64,000 nt of DNA from Guptibacillus hwajinpoensis (GCF_005144865.1 NZ_SWFM01000008.1:1-64000); one strand, 5' to 3'. Positions 12,185 through 22,821 are shown, counted from the stretch's first letter. Notes: generated by a model from the sequence alone, not told the origin. Numbers and translations are program-made.

Positions 12185-12801
12185 GAAGCGTTACGGTAAC
12201 GGGAAAAACGATTGAAGAAGCCATGAAAGATGCGCTGAATCAAATCGGAACTGTTCAAGAAAATGTTGATATTGAAGTGCTAGATGAACCTAAAAAAGGA
12301 TTTTTAGGTTTTGGAGGAAAGCCCGCCCGCATCAAAGTAACTAAAAAACTAGACATCATGGAGCAAACAAGTACTTTTTTACAAGAAGTCATCAGCAACA
12401 TGGGAGTTGAAGCAGAAATTGAAGGTAAAAGGGAAGATCGAGACCTTTACTTTACACTTTCTGGAGAGAAAATAGCGATTTTGATAGGGAAACGTGGTCA
12501 AACTCTTAATTCACTGCAATATTTAACGAATCTTGCCGCGAACCGATTTTCTGACCGATTTGTTCGTGTCGTTCTCGATGCAGAGAACTACCGAGAAAGA
12601 CGAGAAGAGACGTTGAAAAAACTCGCTGATCGTCTGGCGGACAAAGCGATGGTTACGAAAAGGGACATACAGCTAGAACCGATGCCGTCGCTTGAACGAA
12701 AAGTTATCCATCTTTATTTGAAAGACAAGAAGGGGATATCTACTCACTCTGATGGAAATGATCCACATCGCCGTGTGGTAATCGTTCCACGTAATAAATA
12801 A
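12181..12801 (+). CDS. jag: RNA-binding protein Jag / KhpB (Jag_N-KH-R3H)
   Basis: 206 aa with three parts: Jag_N ([21 protein letters not shown] ... [12 protein letters not shown]), a KH domain with the GKRGQTL loop near residue 105, and an R3H domain ending [15 protein letters not shown]. It binds RNA together with KhpA in other Firmicutes and is always coupled to yidC. Start GTG at 12181, overlapping the yidC stop by four bases. Confidence 0.93.
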   Translation: MRSVTVTGKTIEEAMKDALNQIGTVQENVDIEVLDEPKKGFLGFGGKPARIKVTKKLDIMEQTSTFLQEVISNMGVEAEIEGKREDRDLYFTLSGEKIAILIGKRGQTLNSLQYLTNLAANRFSDRFVRVVLDAENYRERREETLKKLADRLADKAMVTKRDIQLEPMPSLERKVIHLYLKDKKGISTHSDGNDPHRRVVIVPRNK

Positions 12802-12806
12802 CGTTA

Positions 12807-12837
12807 AACCTTCGGGCATGTGCCCGGAGGTTTTTTT
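12807..12837 (+). terminator. jag terminator
   Basis: AACCTTCGGGC-ATGT-GCCCGGAGG followed by T7; closes the rpmH-rnpA-yidD-yidC-jag unit. Confidence 0.9.
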
Positions 12838-12869
12838 GAGGAAAAGAAGATGTGATTACTCTTTCTTTT

Positions 12870-13109
12870 AGTCTCTTTTCTAAAGGCTGTTTTCTAAAGG
12901 ATTGTTGCTTTTGAAAGAATTTTTGTATAGAAAACCACACTTAGCTAATTGGAGCGGAAGGTGCTCGACTCCTGCGGGACTAGCGGGACAGGTGAGACCC
13001 CACAGGAGCGTAGCGACGAGGAGGCTCACCGCCGGACCGGCGGAAAGCGAGCATCCTGGAGCGGAAATTACCCCACTCTTATCGCAACAATGTCTACGAA
13101 ATGAGCCTC
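12870..13109. repeat. MITE-like palindromic repeat, copy 2
   Basis: Full copy of the element described at 6917. Outer inverted ends: CTCTTTTCTAAAGG ... ATTGTTGC on the left and GCAACAATGTCTACGAAATG on the right. The core runs from GGAGCGGAAGG (12951) to GGAGCGGAAAT (13059). Together with the jag terminator and a DnaA-box dyad it accounts for the 528-base jag-mnmE gap. Confidence 0.85.
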
Positions 13110-13222
13110 GTTTTTTAGACAGGGAAGGTTCATTTTCCGCTGGGCATACTTATTTCTTTTTTGATGAAAATGGGTTACACTAAAAGGTATTGTGGATTAG
13201 TCTGTCACGTTAGTGAATAGAG

Positions 13223-13239
13223 TTATCCACTGTGGATAA
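13223..13239. promoter_or_regulatory. Head-to-head DnaA-box dyad upstream of mnmE
   Basis: TTATCCACTGTGGATAA: two DnaA boxes sharing a centre, about 90 bases before mnmE. From memory, B. subtilis also has stable DnaA-binding sites at mnmE (trmE). Likely an oriC-proximal DnaA-binding site that titrates DnaA or affects mnmE transcription. Confidence 0.65.
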
Positions 13240-13329
13240 TTGGTTAAACTAATACTAGCACTCTTTATTATATAAGAAAGTTGTTAATAGATAGAACACG
13301 ATTTGTTTAAATAAGAGAGGTGAATACAA

Positions 13330-14706
13330 TTGGAATATGAAACAATTGCCGCGATATCGACTCCAATGGGAGAAGGTGCGATTGCGATTGTCCGTCTAAG
13401 CGGTTCTGAAGCGGTGGAAATTGCCGATCGATTGTACAAAGGGAAAAAAGCACTGAACTCAGTGGATTCTCACACTATTCATTATGGTCACCTTATCGAT
13501 CCGGATACAGATGAGGTAGCTGAAGAAGTTATGGTTTCACTCATGAGAGGTCCACGAACATTTACCAGAGAAGACATTGTTGAAATTAACTGTCATGGTG
13601 GTCTTGTTTCAGTTAATAGGGTGCTTGAACTAGTGTTAAGAAGTGGAGCTCGTCTTGCAGAGCCTGGTGAGTTTACAAAAAGAGCATTTCTGAACGGTAG
13701 AATTGATTTATCGCAGGCTGAGGCAGTAATTGATCTCATTCGAGCCAAAACCGATCGAGCGATGAATGTAGCATTGAATCAAATGGAAGGTAGACTTTCG
13801 ACCCTTATTGCTAAACTTAGACAACAATTGCTAGAAACGGTAGCGCATGTAGAGGTTAATATTGATTACCCGGAATATGACGCAGAAGAAATGACGCAGG
13901 ATTTGTTAACGAATCAGTTAAAAGAAGTAGAAGAAGAAATTAAAAACATTCTGGTCACCGCAAGGCAGGGTAAGATCCTTCGTGAAGGGCTTTCTACTGT
14001 TATTGTGGGACGACCGAACGTTGGGAAGTCTTCTTTGCTAAATAGTCTTGTTCATGAAAACAAAGCCATCGTGACAGATGTACCTGGTACGACCCGCGAC
14101 GTTATCGAGGAATATGTTAACGTAAGAGGCGTGCCGCTCAGACTCGTTGATACAGCCGGTATTCGTGAAACTGAGGATCTTGTCGAACGAATTGGTGTTG
14201 AGCGATCGCGTGAACGATTAAAACAAGCGGATCTCATCTTACTTGTTCTTAACTATAACGATGAGCTAACCGATGAAGATAAAAAGCTATTCGAAGCTGT
14301 TGAAGGTATGGATGTTATTGTCATTGTAAATAAAACCGACCTTGATGAGAAACTTGATTTATCAAAAGTGAAAGAGTTAGCAGAAGAACATCCGATGATT
14401 ACAACTTCACTAAAGAACGAACAGGGAGTTGATGAGCTCGAGAAGTCTATTTCTGAGCTTTTCTTTGCTGGTTCAGTGGAATCACAGGATTTAACGTACG
14501 TATCAAATTCTAGACACATTGCGTTGCTTGAACAGTCACGTAAGACACTTGAAGATGCATTAGGTGCTGTAGAAGCAGGCATGCCAGTTGATATGGTACA
14601 AATTGATATTACAAGAACATGGGAGCTTCTAGGAGAAATCATTGGTGATACTGTTTCAGATAGCTTAATTGATCAGTTATTCTCGCAGTTCTGTCTTGGG
14701 AAATAA
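13330..14706 (+). CDS. mnmE: tRNA modification GTPase MnmE
   Basis: With MnmG it makes the 5-carboxymethylaminomethyl group on U34 of tRNAs. 458 aa: N-terminal formyl-THF-binding domain, helical domain, and an inserted G domain with GRPNVGKSS (G1), [18 protein letters not shown] (G3) and NKTDL (G4). The C-terminal FCLGK carries the essential cysteine. The start is TTG at 13330 with GAGAGGTGAA upstream; protein begins (M)[21 protein letters not shown]. Confidence 0.96.
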   Translation: MEYETIAAISTPMGEGAIAIVRLSGSEAVEIADRLYKGKKALNSVDSHTIHYGHLIDPDTDEVAEEVMVSLMRGPRTFTREDIVEINCHGGLVSVNRVLELVLRSGARLAEPGEFTKRAFLNGRIDLSQAEAVIDLIRAKTDRAMNVALNQMEGRLSTLIAKLRQQLLETVAHVEVNIDYPEYDAEEMTQDLLTNQLKEVEEEIKNILVTARQGKILREGLSTVIVGRPNVGKSSLLNSLVHENKAIVTDVPGTTRDVIEEYVNVRGVPLRLVDTAGIRETEDLVERIGVERSRERLKQADLILLVLNYNDELTDEDKKLFEAVEGMDVIVIVNKTDLDEKLDLSKVKELAEEHPMITTSLKNEQGVDELEKSISELFFAGSVESQDLTYVSNSRHIALLEQSRKTLEDALGAVEAGMPVDMVQIDITRTWELLGEIIGDTVSDSLIDQLFSQFCLGK

Positions 14707-14730
14707 GTAGATTAAAGGAGGAATACGGCA

Positions 14731-16614
14731 ATGGGTTACAAAGCCGATTCTTATGATGTTATTGTTGTCGGAGCAGGTCATGCCGGTGTAGAAGCGGGTC
14801 TCGCTTCAGCTAGAATGGGTGCTAAAACACTCATGCTCACCCTTAACCTGGACTCTGTTGCATTTATGCCATGTAATCCAAGTGTGGGAGGTCCTGCAAA
14901 AGGAATTGTTGTGCGGGAAATCGATGCACTTGGTGGAGCAATGGGAAGAAATATAGATAAAACGCATATTCAAATGCGAATGTTAAATACAGGTAAAGGT
15001 CCTGCTGTACGCGCACTGCGTGCACAGGCTGATAAAGTCCTGTATCAAAGTGAAATGAAGAAAACCATTGAAGAACAAGACAACCTCACGCTTTTGCAGG
15101 GAATGGTTGAGAAACTAATTGTAGAAGATGGTGTCTGCAAAGGAGTTATTACGAAAACTGGTGCAGAATTCGAAGCGAAATCTGTAGTACTCACTACGGG
15201 AACATTCATGCGCGGTCGCGTTATTATAGGAGATCTTTCATATGAAAGTGGACCGAATAACATGCAGCCTTCTGTTAACCTGTCTCACCACTTGGAAGAG
15301 CTAGGTTTTGAAATGGTTCGTTTTAAGACAGGTACACCGCCACGTGTGAACAATAAATCGATCGATTATAGCAAAACTGAAATACAACCAGGTGATGAAA
15401 AGCCTCGTGCTTTCTCATATGAAACAACAGATTTCATTACAGATCAGCTTCCGTGCTGGTTAACGTATACCGGGGAAGAAACGCATAAGCTCATTAATGA
15501 TAACCTTCATCGCTCTCCTATGTATTCAGGCATGATTGAAGGGACAGGGCCACGTTACTGCCCATCGATTGAAGATAAGATTGTTCGCTTTAATGATAAG
15601 CCGCGTCATCAGATCTTCCTTGAACCAGAAGGACGAAATACGAAGGAAGTCTATGTGCAGGGGCTTTCAACAAGTCTTCCTGAAGACTTGCAGCAACAAA
15701 TTCTTAAAACAGTACCTGGTCTTGAAAACGTTGAAATGATGCGTGCAGGTTATGCAATTGAATATGACGTTGTTGTGCCTACTCAATTGTGGCCTTCGCT
15801 TGAAACGAAAACAGTGAAAAATCTCTTTACTGCAGGACAGTTAAACGGGACTTCAGGTTATGAAGAAGCTGCTGGTCAAGGCATTATGTCTGGTATTAAC
15901 GCTGCAAGGAATGCACAGGAGCGTGAAGCGGTGATACTTGATCGCTCTCAAGGATACATTGGTGTCATGATTGATGACCTTGTTACAAAAGGAACGAATG
16001 AGCCGTATCGTCTATTAACATCACGTGCAGAATATCGTTTGCTACTTCGTCATGATAATGCAGACTTAAGATTAACTGAGCTTGGTTACGAGATTGGTAT
16101 GATTCCGAAAGAACGCTATGATCGTTTTCTTGCTAAGAAAGAAATGATTGAGCAAGAAATGAAGCGTCTTGAGAAGATTGTCATCAAACCGAGCGAAAAG
16201 GTAAATGCTGTTCTTCCAGAGAATAGTACTGAATTGAAAGAAGCGATGCACGCGGCTAATCTCTTAAAGAGACCGGAAGTAACGTATCAGGAGATTCATC
16301 AACTTGCACCTGCTGACTTTGACATTCCAGAAGATGTGGCTGAACAAGTTGAAATTCAGATTAAATACAGTGGCTATATTAACAAAAGCCTTCAACAAGT
16401 TGAGCGCATGAAGAGAATGGATGAGAAGAAAATTCCTGATGGCATTGATTATCATGCGATTGGTGGACTTGCAACTGAAGCAAAGCAGAAGCTTGATGAA
16501 GTTCGTCCACTTTCCATCGGTCAAGCATCTCGTGTCTCAGGAGTGAACCCTGCGGACGTTTCTATTCTGCTTGTATATATTGAACAAGGTAAGATCGCAA
16601 AAATTGCAAAATAA
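14731..16614 (+). CDS. mnmG: tRNA uridine-5-carboxymethylaminomethyl synthesis enzyme MnmG
   Basis: FAD-dependent partner of MnmE, 627 aa, full length. The dinucleotide-binding [10 protein letters not shown] is at residues 12-21; the family block [21 protein letters not shown] follows, and the helical C-terminus contains [19 protein letters not shown] lies 9 bases before the ATG. Directly downstream of mnmE, so co-transcribed. Confidence 0.97.
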   Translation: MGYKADSYDVIVVGAGHAGVEAGLASARMGAKTLMLTLNLDSVAFMPCNPSVGGPAKGIVVREIDALGGAMGRNIDKTHIQMRMLNTGKGPAVRALRAQADKVLYQSEMKKTIEEQDNLTLLQGMVEKLIVEDGVCKGVITKTGAEFEAKSVVLTTGTFMRGRVIIGDLSYESGPNNMQPSVNLSHHLEELGFEMVRFKTGTPPRVNNKSIDYSKTEIQPGDEKPRAFSYETTDFITDQLPCWLTYTGEETHKLINDNLHRSPMYSGMIEGTGPRYCPSIEDKIVRFNDKPRHQIFLEPEGRNTKEVYVQGLSTSLPEDLQQQILKTVPGLENVEMMRAGYAIEYDVVVPTQLWPSLETKTVKNLFTAGQLNGTSGYEEAAGQGIMSGINAARNAQEREAVILDRSQGYIGVMIDDLVTKGTNEPYRLLTSRAEYRLLLRHDNADLRLTELGYEIGMIPKERYDRFLAKKEMIEQEMKRLEKIVIKPSEKVNAVLPENSTELKEAMHAANLLKRPEVTYQEIHQLAPADFDIPEDVAEQVEIQIKYSGYINKSLQQVERMKRMDEKKIPDGIDYHAIGGLATEAKQKLDEVRPLSIGQASRVSGVNPADVSILLVYIEQGKIAKIAK

Positions 16615-16633
16615 TGTTTAAAGCGGAGGGGCT

Positions 16634-17347
16634 ATGAACGAACAACAGTTTCAGGAGTTGCTATTGGAGAAAGGGATCTCTCTTTCTCCCCTGCAGCTTC
16701 AACAATTTCAAACATACTACGAAGTTTTAGTTGAATGGAACGAGAAAATGAATCTGACTGCCATTACAGAAAAAGAAGAAGTGTATGAAAAGCATTTCTT
16801 CGATTCCATCATGGCTGCGTTCTCATTTGATTTCTCTTCTAATTATCATATTTGCGATGTAGGAGCTGGAGCCGGGTTTCCGAGTCTCCCGATTAAAATT
16901 TGCTTTCCACATTTGAAGATCACCATTGTCGATTCGCTTAACAAACGAATAGGCTTTTTAGAACATCTTTCTTCAGAACTAAACTTAGAAAATGTGTCCT
17001 TTTTTCACGATCGTGCAGAATTATTTGGTAAAAACAAATCTCATCGTGAATCGTATGATGTTGTGACAGCTAGAGCGGTAGCACGTATGTCGGTTCTTGG
17101 TGAGTTATGTCTGCCTCTAGTTAAACAGAATGGCTATTTCGTTGCTTTAAAAGGTCCTAATGTCGAAGAAGAACTCGATACAGGCAAGCAGGCAATCAAG
17201 ATGCTTGGGGGAGAAGTAGAGAAACTTGATACGCTCACTCTTCCAGGTGAAAAAAGTGAGCGAAACATCGTAACGATTAAAAAAGTCAAAACAACTCCAA
17301 AGAAATATCCAAGAAAGCCAGGCACACCAAATAAAAATCCTTTATAA
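16634..17347 (+). CDS. rsmG: 16S rRNA (guanine527-N7)-methyltransferase RsmG
   Basis: SAM-dependent methyltransferase acting on G527 of 16S rRNA, 237 aa. The SAM-binding motif is [16 protein letters not shown] near residue 75; VTARAVARM and FVALKGPN are other family blocks. CGGAGGGG precedes the ATG. Follows mnmG by 19 bases. Confidence 0.96.
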   Translation: MNEQQFQELLLEKGISLSPLQLQQFQTYYEVLVEWNEKMNLTAITEKEEVYEKHFFDSIMAAFSFDFSSNYHICDVGAGAGFPSLPIKICFPHLKITIVDSLNKRIGFLEHLSSELNLENVSFFHDRAELFGKNKSHRESYDVVTARAVARMSVLGELCLPLVKQNGYFVALKGPNVEEELDTGKQAIKMLGGEVEKLDTLTLPGEKSERNIVTIKKVKTTPKKYPRKPGTPNKNPL

Positions 17348-17466
17348 TAGAAATGGACTGCATTTGAACGGATGATTGTTTCACATGGAACGCTCGCTAT
17401 GACAGAAGGATTTTCGTTTTAGAGCAGCGAATCAGTTAAGGAATCGATTAAAGGTGGTGTTAGGCG

Positions 17467-18306
17467 ATGAAGCATACGTTTTCACGTCTTTTCGGTTTGA
17501 ACGATGAGAAAAACGAGACGATGGAAGCAGAACAAGAAGAGGTGAAACAACTTCTTGTTGAGGAAATTATTCCGAACCGTTTCCAGCCTCGAACAGTTTT
17601 TATAGATGAGAGAATTGCTGAACTATCTCAAACAATTAAAACCCATGGTATAATTCAGCCAATTGTGGTGAGAGAGCGCGATGGTAAGTACGAGATTATT
17701 GCCGGGGAACGACGTTGGAGAGCTGTAAAGAAGCTTGGATGGGAAAGAATCCCTGCAATTATCAAGGAATTTAATGATTCACAAACGGCATCGATTGCCC
17801 TTATAGAAAACCTTCAACGGGAAGAGTTAACTGCAGTTGAGGAAGCCATGGCTTATGCACAGCTTATTGAACTTCACGATTTAACTCAAGAAAGCCTTGC
17901 TCAACGTCTTGGTAAGGGACAATCTACCATTGCGAATAAGCTCAGACTTTTAAAGCTACCTGAACCTGTGCAACAAGCTCTCCTTCAGAAGCAAATTACA
18001 GAGCGACATGCTCGAGCTTTAATACCGCTTAAAAATCCAGAGAATCAAGTGAAATTACTTGCAGAAGTGCTTGAAAGACAATGGAATGTTAAGCAGACTG
18101 AAGAACGTGTTGTTCGTATGCTTGAAGGCACTGCGCCAAAACCGAAGCCTAGAAAGAAATCAGTTAGTAAGGATATGCGTTTAGCTGTGAATACGATTCG
18201 TCAATCTCTTGATATGGTAACTGAAACCGGTTTGTTGATTGATACAGATGAAGAAGATCATGACGAATATTATCAATTCACTATTCGCATCCCCAAAAAG
18301 AAGTGA
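17467..18306 (+). CDS. noc: Nucleoid occlusion protein Noc
   Basis: ParB-like CTP switch that binds Noc sites and the membrane to block septum formation over the nucleoid. 279 aa: an N-terminal amphipathic helix ([11 protein letters not shown]), ParB/Sulfiredoxin-like domain with [13 protein letters not shown] and IENLQREEL, then an HTH ([20 protein letters not shown]). Two ParB-like genes flank soj; this one, right after rsmG, is noc by position. AAGGTGG upstream. Confidence 0.94.
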   Translation: MKHTFSRLFGLNDEKNETMEAEQEEVKQLLVEEIIPNRFQPRTVFIDERIAELSQTIKTHGIIQPIVVRERDGKYEIIAGERRWRAVKKLGWERIPAIIKEFNDSQTASIALIENLQREELTAVEEAMAYAQLIELHDLTQESLAQRLGKGQSTIANKLRLLKLPEPVQQALLQKQITERHARALIPLKNPENQVKLLAEVLERQWNVKQTEERVVRMLEGTAPKPKPRKKSVSKDMRLAVNTIRQSLDMVTETGLLIDTDEEDHDEYYQFTIRIPKKK

Positions 18307-18334
18307 AACTCATCCATTTCGGATGAGTTTTTTT
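18306..18334 (+). terminator. noc terminator
   Basis: AAACTCATCC-ATTTC-GGATGAGTTT followed by a T tract, starting at the noc stop. Confidence 0.88.
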
Positions 18335-18468
18335 TGTATTTAATCATTAAATAGTAGGTTGAGATAGAGTGATGCAGAATATGGAAAATTTAATAAAAGA
18401 ACATCCAATTATTTTTAAACATGATAAAATGAGAGAAAGAATGGCTGTTTAAGAGAGTGGGTGACATC

Positions 18469-19230
18469 TTGGCGAATATCATTGCTGTAGCGAATCAAAA
18501 AGGCGGTGTTGGGAAGACAACAACGTCTGTAAACGTAAGTGCATGTCTCGCTTATCTTGGAAAAAAAGTATTGCTCGTTGATATTGATCCGCAGGGAAAC
18601 GCAACTAGCGGTGTAGGAATAGAAAAAGGGGATATTGAACATTGTGTCTATAATATTCTAGTCGATGATCGAGATGCAGAAGAGATTATTCAGCAGACTA
18701 TTGTAGAAAATCTCTATGTTATTCCATCAACGATCCAACTTGCTGGTGCAGAAATTGAGCTTGTCCCAACCATTTCCCGGGAAGTAAGATTAAAAAGGGC
18801 TCTCATGAAAGTGGAAAAAAACTTTGACTATATTATAATCGATTGTCCTCCTTCCCTAGGATTGTTAACAATCAATTCTCTCACTGCTGCTAATGCAGTG
18901 CTTATTCCTGTTCAATGTGAATACTATGCACTAGAAGGTTTGAGCCAGTTGCTTAATACCGTGCGTCTAGTTCAAAAACATTTAAACACGGACTTGGAAA
19001 TTGAAGGAGTTCTTCTCACGATGCTTGATGCTAGAACGAATCTTGGCATTCAGGTAATTGAGGAAGTGAAAAAGTATTTTCAGGAGAAAGTATATCGATC
19101 GATTATTCCACGTAATGTGCGATTAGGCGAGGCACCAAGCCATGGGAAGCCAATTATCGTATATGATCCAAAATCTCGAGGAGCAGAAGTATATTTAGAA
19201 CTTGCAAAGGAAGTGTTAGGCAATGACTAA
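18469..19230 (+). CDS. soj: Chromosome partitioning ATPase Soj (ParA)
   Basis: Deviant Walker A ATPase, 253 aa, that works with Spo0J and also regulates DnaA. Motifs: KGGVGKTTTSVN near residue 10, DIDPQGNATSG, IIIDCPPSLG. The start is set at TTG 18469, where the protein begins (M)ANIIAVANQKGGVGKT like the B. subtilis MGKIIAITNQ; the GTG 12 bases earlier is part of GGGTGA, the likely binding site. Overlaps spo0J by eight bases. Confidence 0.95.
   Translation: MANIIAVANQKGGVGKTTTSVNVSACLAYLGKKVLLVDIDPQGNATSGVGIEKGDIEHCVYNILVDDRDAEEIIQQTIVENLYVIPSTIQLAGAEIELVPTISREVRLKRALMKVEKNFDYIIIDCPPSLGLLTINSLTAANAVLIPVQCEYYALEGLSQLLNTVRLVQKHLNTDLEIEGVLLTMLDARTNLGIQVIEEVKKYFQEKVYRSIIPRNVRLGEAPSHGKPIIVYDPKSRGAEVYLELAKEVLGND
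18772..18785. promoter_or_regulatory. Noc-binding-site-like sequence inside soj
   Basis: ATTTCCCGGGAAGT differs at one position from the Noc site consensus ATTTCCCGGGAAAT as I recall it. It lies within soj coding sequence, 470 bases from noc itself. Confidence 0.45.
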
Positions 19231-20068
19231 TCGCGGATTAGGAAAGGGAATCAATGCATTTTTCCCTTCTCAGAAAGAGGACGAGTCAGTCAAAGAAATT
19301 CCGGTAAAAGAATTACGTCCTAACCCCTACCAACCGCGAAAAGTTTTTAACGCTGAAGCGATAGAAGAATTAAGTACTTCAATTAAAACATTCGGTGTGC
19401 TTCAGCCATTGATTGTAAGACAGAGTATTAAAGGGTATGAAATTGTAGTAGGGGAACGCCGATACAGAGCTTCTTTAGAAGCAGGATTAAAAACAGTTCC
19501 AGCTGTTGTAAAAGAACTAACCGATAGAAAGATGATGGAAATTGCGCTCATTGAAAACCTTCAGCGTGAGAACTTAAATCCAATTGAAGAGGCAATTGCC
19601 TATCAGAAATTGATGAAGGAAACAGACGTTACCCAGGAGGAACTATCTAGCCGACTTGGTAAAAGTCGTTCCCATCTTGCTAACTTCCTTCGTTTACTAC
19701 AGCTTCCAGATGAGGTACAAGAGTACATATCAGAAGGTAAGCTGACAATGGGACATGGTCGTGCCATACTCGGTTTAAAGAAGAAGGAAGCTAGGAAAGC
19801 TCTTGCTGATCGAGTATTGAAAGAGAAGTTGAACGTTAGGCAGTTAGAACAATTAATTACTCAATTAAATCAAAACGTTTCACGTGAAACAAAAAAAGAT
19901 AATAAACCAGATCCATTTTTGAAAGCGAAGGAAAATAGTCTTCGGGAGCGATTTGGAACGTCAGTATCAATTAAAAAATCAAAGAAAAAAGGCAAGATTG
20001 AGATTGAATTCTTTTCAGAAGAGGATTTAAATCGTATTCTAGAAGTGCTGGAAAAAGAAGATAATTAA
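19223..20068 (+). CDS. spo0J: Chromosome partitioning protein Spo0J (ParB)
   Basis: CTP-dependent clamp that loads at parS and recruits SMC. 281 aa: N-terminal helix that activates Soj (MTNRGLGKGINAFFP), ParB N domain with VVGERRYRASLEAG and [33 protein letters not shown], and a C-terminal dimer domain. The ATG overlaps the soj stop. The gene contains a parS site. Confidence 0.96.
   Translation: MTNRGLGKGINAFFPSQKEDESVKEIPVKELRPNPYQPRKVFNAEAIEELSTSIKTFGVLQPLIVRQSIKGYEIVVGERRYRASLEAGLKTVPAVVKELTDRKMMEIALIENLQRENLNPIEEAIAYQKLMKETDVTQEELSSRLGKSRSHLANFLRLLQLPDEVQEYISEGKLTMGHGRAILGLKKKEARKALADRVLKEKLNVRQLEQLITQLNQNVSRETKKDNKPDPFLKAKENSLRERFGTSVSIKKSKKKGKIEIEFFSEEDLNRILEVLEKEDN
19876..19891. promoter_or_regulatory. 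parS site within spo0J
   Basis: CGTTTCACGTGAAACA matches 15 of 16 bases of the Bacillus parS consensus TGTTTCACGTGAAACA. A parS inside spo0J is also known in B. subtilis. Confidence 0.9.
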
Positions 20069-20070
20069 CA

Positions 20071-20105
20071 AAAGCATAAACTGAGCTCAGTTTATGCTTT
20101 TTATA
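20071..20105 (+). terminator. spo0J terminator
   Basis: AAAGCATAAACTGA-GC-TCAGTTTATGCTTT, a perfect palindrome followed by TTATA; symmetric, so it could act in both directions. Confidence 0.85.
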
Positions 20106-20127
20106 AAGAGTAAATTGGGGTGTTAAT

Positions 20128-21276
20128 GTGATTTATCTTGATCAAGCTGCATCATCTTTTCCGAAGCCAGTTGAAGTTATTCAGGCAATGACTGAGGTCA
20201 TAACAGAATATGCCGCCAATCCAGGTCGAGGTGGCCATGCGTTGTCTATGCGAGCAAGCAGCGTTATTGATCGTACGAGGCAAGAAATGGCCAGCTTTTT
20301 TGGTTTTGATCATTCAGATCGTGTTTGTTTCACATCGAATGCAACTGTTGCATTAAATCAGGCCATTAAAGGTTTCCAATTTGAAAAAGGGGATCATGTA
20401 CTAACAACTTCATATGAACACAATTCGGTTCGACGCCCACTTGAATATCTTAAAAAAACAAAAGGAATTGAAGTTGATTACTTCAATACAGGTAAAACGG
20501 AAGCCTTTGATTTAGAAGCTTTCCGGAAGAAGATAACACCTCACACGAAACTAATTGCTGTTTCACACGGTTCGAATTTAACTGGAAAAATCGTTCCAAT
20601 TGAATTAATTGGTGAATTGGCACGAGAAAAAGGCATTCCTTTTCTCGTAGACGCAGCACAAACAGCTGGTATTCTACCTATCCACATGAATCAAATGAAC
20701 ATTGATCTACTCGCATTCCCTGGTCATAAAGGGTTACTTGGTCCTCAGGGAACTGGCGTGCTAATTGTAGGACAAGGTATCGAGTTAACACCAATTCATC
20801 ATGGAGGTACTGGGAGCAGCTCAGAAATGATTGATCAGCCAGACTCTCTTCCAGAGCGACTTGAAAGTGGGACATTGAATACTCCTGGAATTGCTGGGTT
20901 GTTAGCGGGTCTAACTGCTGTAAAAGCGATGGGACTTGATACTATAAGAGCACACGAAAAGCGGTTAACGGAAATACTTATTCAAGGTTTAGAAAAGATT
21001 CAATTTGTTCACGTATATGGTCCAACAACTGACAGACTAGGCGTTGTTCCTTTCACAATTGAAGGAATTGATAGCCAGGAAATCGCAATTATTCTTGATC
21101 AACATTATGAAATAGCGGTTCGCGCAGGTCTTCATTGTACCCCTCTTGGACATGAAACAATTGGGACAAGTAGTCATGGTACAGTAAGGTTAAGTGTAGG
21201 GCCTTATAATACTGAAGAAGAGATTCGCAAGGTAATCCAAGCGATTGAGGAAATTGTAGATGGGTACTTTGGTTAA
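20128..21276 (+). CDS. Class V aminotransferase, cysteine desulfurase-like
   Basis: PLP enzyme of the NifS/SufS-like family, 382 aa. The internal aldimine lysine is in FPGHKGLLGPQGTG (about residue 201), the PLP-contacting HGSNLTG and VDAAQTAGI precede it, and a cysteine at the position of the persulfide Cys is in RAGLHCTPLGH. It resembles the desulfurase family that is found without a fixed gene partner. The substrate is not proven. Start GTG at 20128 with GGGGTG upstream, weaker than its neighbours. Confidence 0.85.
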   Translation: MIYLDQAASSFPKPVEVIQAMTEVITEYAANPGRGGHALSMRASSVIDRTRQEMASFFGFDHSDRVCFTSNATVALNQAIKGFQFEKGDHVLTTSYEHNSVRRPLEYLKKTKGIEVDYFNTGKTEAFDLEAFRKKITPHTKLIAVSHGSNLTGKIVPIELIGELAREKGIPFLVDAAQTAGILPIHMNQMNIDLLAFPGHKGLLGPQGTGVLIVGQGIELTPIHHGGTGSSSEMIDQPDSLPERLESGTLNTPGIAGLLAGLTAVKAMGLDTIRAHEKRLTEILIQGLEKIQFVHVYGPTTDRLGVVPFTIEGIDSQEIAIILDQHYEIAVRAGLHCTPLGHETIGTSSHGTVRLSVGPYNTEEEIRKVIQAIEEIVDGYFG

Positions 21277-21287
21277 GGAGAGGTAAC

Positions 21288-22001
21288 ATGGTGTTCTTAG
21301 GAACGGTCGTAAATGGCGCAGCGATAGTAGTAGGCACATTAATTGGAACGATAAGTAGTAGAATACCAGATCGCATGAAAACAACAATCATGCAGGGATT
21401 AGCGCTCGTTGTGGCCGTTATAGGACTACAGATGGCAATGAAAAGTGAACAGTTCCTTATTGTAATTGGTAGTCTCGTACTTGGAGGATTGCTTGGTGAA
21501 TACTGGAATCTTGAAGGGAAGCTCAATCAAATGGGCAAGTGGATTGAAAGAAAAACTGGAGCTGCATCTGAAGGAAGCGTTGCTCAAGGCTTTGTAACAG
21601 CTACTCTGGTATATGTTGTAGGTGCAATGGCGATATTAGGTGCGCTTGATAGCGGACTCCGTAATGATCATTCTATTCTTTTTACTAAGTCTCTTATTGA
21701 TGGCTTTACAGCTATTATGTTTACGGCGACACTTGGATATGGTGTTTTGTTTTCAGCAATACCCGTTATGATTTACCAGGGGATCATTGCTTTATTTGCA
21801 TCCCAGATTAATCAGTTTGTCCCACAAATTCTTCTTGATGCTTTTATTGCAGAAGTAACTTCAGCAGGTGGCATTATGATTCTTGCTATTGGGCTTAACT
21901 TACTAGGTATTATAAAGATTAGAGTAGCCAACTTTCTACCATCCCTGTTAATAGCAGCTCTTCTTGTTACATGTGTTTATCTTATACCGACTATCTTTTA
22001 A
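21288..22001 (+). CDS. DUF554 family membrane protein (YdfK/YqgA-like)
   Basis: 237 aa with six or seven hydrophobic segments. The N-terminus GTVVNGAAIVVGTLIGT and the blocks VGAMAILGALDSGL and DGFTAIMFTATLGYGV are typical of the DUF554 family of putative transporters. Function is unknown in the family. It starts 12 bases after the desulfurase-like gene (GGAGAGG upstream), so the two form an operon. Confidence 0.85.
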   Translation: MVFLGTVVNGAAIVVGTLIGTISSRIPDRMKTTIMQGLALVVAVIGLQMAMKSEQFLIVIGSLVLGGLLGEYWNLEGKLNQMGKWIERKTGAASEGSVAQGFVTATLVYVVGAMAILGALDSGLRNDHSILFTKSLIDGFTAIMFTATLGYGVLFSAIPVMIYQGIIALFASQINQFVPQILLDAFIAEVTSAGGIMILAIGLNLLGIIKIRVANFLPSLLIAALLVTCVYLIPTIF

Positions 22002-22023
22002 TAAGTTTTTTGAGTTCTAATAT

Positions 22024-22063
22024 AAAGAATGCCCCTTCCAGTGCCGTGGAAGGGGCATTCTTT
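22024..22063. terminator. Bidirectional terminator between DUF554 gene and yyaC
   Basis: AAAGAATGCCCCTTCCA-GTGCCG-TGGAAGGGGCATTCTTT: a near-perfect 17-bp stem with A tract on one side and T tract on the other, serving both convergent genes. It overlaps the yyaC stop codon. Confidence 0.92.
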
Positions 22064-22691
22064 ATGGGAGTTGAAGGAGATCGTCACCCCAGTTGCTTAT
22101 TCTGTTCTTTTCTGAAACTTTTTCTAATCCATACGATTCAATGGAATGGTAGAGCCCAGTTGCCATCACATCGGCCATCTTCATAACAAGATTTAATCTT
22201 GTGTTCTGTAGTACGAAATACTCCATAAAACCACTAACATTAACAATACCAGTTAAGTGAATGTCTCCTACTTCAGGAAGCTCTTTCTTTACACCCGCAC
22301 CAGGTTTAACAGGTCCTTCACCAGCAGTAATAATGCCAACCGAATGTAGTCTTCCAAGACAAGCATCAATTCCAATAATAAATGGTTTCGTATGCAGTTG
22401 GTTAATCGACGTCATCACATCATTTAAATTTACGGCATGAACAGGTGACTCGAGCGTACCATATACAGTTGCCTTTGGTTGCAGCTGCTGCAGTTTTGTT
22501 CCGATTAGCGGTCCGAGTGCATCTCCAGTTGATCGATCCGTACCGATACAAACAATCACAATTGAATCCATTCTTCGTGCTGGTAATAGAACTGAAAGCC
22601 TCTCACTAAGTGTTTTAATAGCAAGAGTATCCTCATGATGGATTCGATACGCAGCAGGCTTTTTTTGAAAAAACTTGTCTCGAAGATTCAT
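22062..22691 (-). CDS. yyaC: Spore protease YyaC (DUF1256 family)
   Basis: 209 aa, related to germination protease Gpr. Motifs: IVIVCIGTDRSTGDALGPLIG near residue 45 and GIDACLGRLHSVG, which fit the family. The ATG at 22691 has AGGAGAG upstream; the longer frame from 22751 adds a low-complexity YCYYYYKG stretch and is rejected. It is one of the few minus-strand genes right of oriC. Its presence implies a sporulating organism. Confidence 0.9.
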   Translation of the reverse strand: MNLRDKFFQKKPAAYRIHHEDTLAIKTLSERLSVLLPARRMDSIVIVCIGTDRSTGDALGPLIGTKLQQLQPKATVYGTLESPVHAVNLNDVMTSINQLHTKPFIIGIDACLGRLHSVGIITAGEGPVKPGAGVKKELPEVGDIHLTGIVNVSGFMEYFVLQNTRLNLVMKMADVMATGLYHSIESYGLEKVSEKNRISNWGDDLLQLP

Positions 22692-22821
22692 AGGATTCTC
22701 TCCTTTGTAATAGTAGTAACAGTATACGGAATTCTGATGTGATCTATACATAAAGCTGTGTATTTTACAAATTGTAATTTCACTTCAAACGTATAAATGA
22801 GTTGGCGAAGGAGGGAATGCC

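Noticed and set aside
12902..13183. 93-aa and similar frames (for example 6926-7108, 26141-26551) across the palindromic repeats.
   Set aside because: They are translations of the repeat element itself and recur with each copy; no start signals.
17377..17392. TGTTTCACATGGAACG as a parS site before noc.
   Set aside because: Only 13 of 16 bases match and the palindrome is broken; noted but not listed as a feature.
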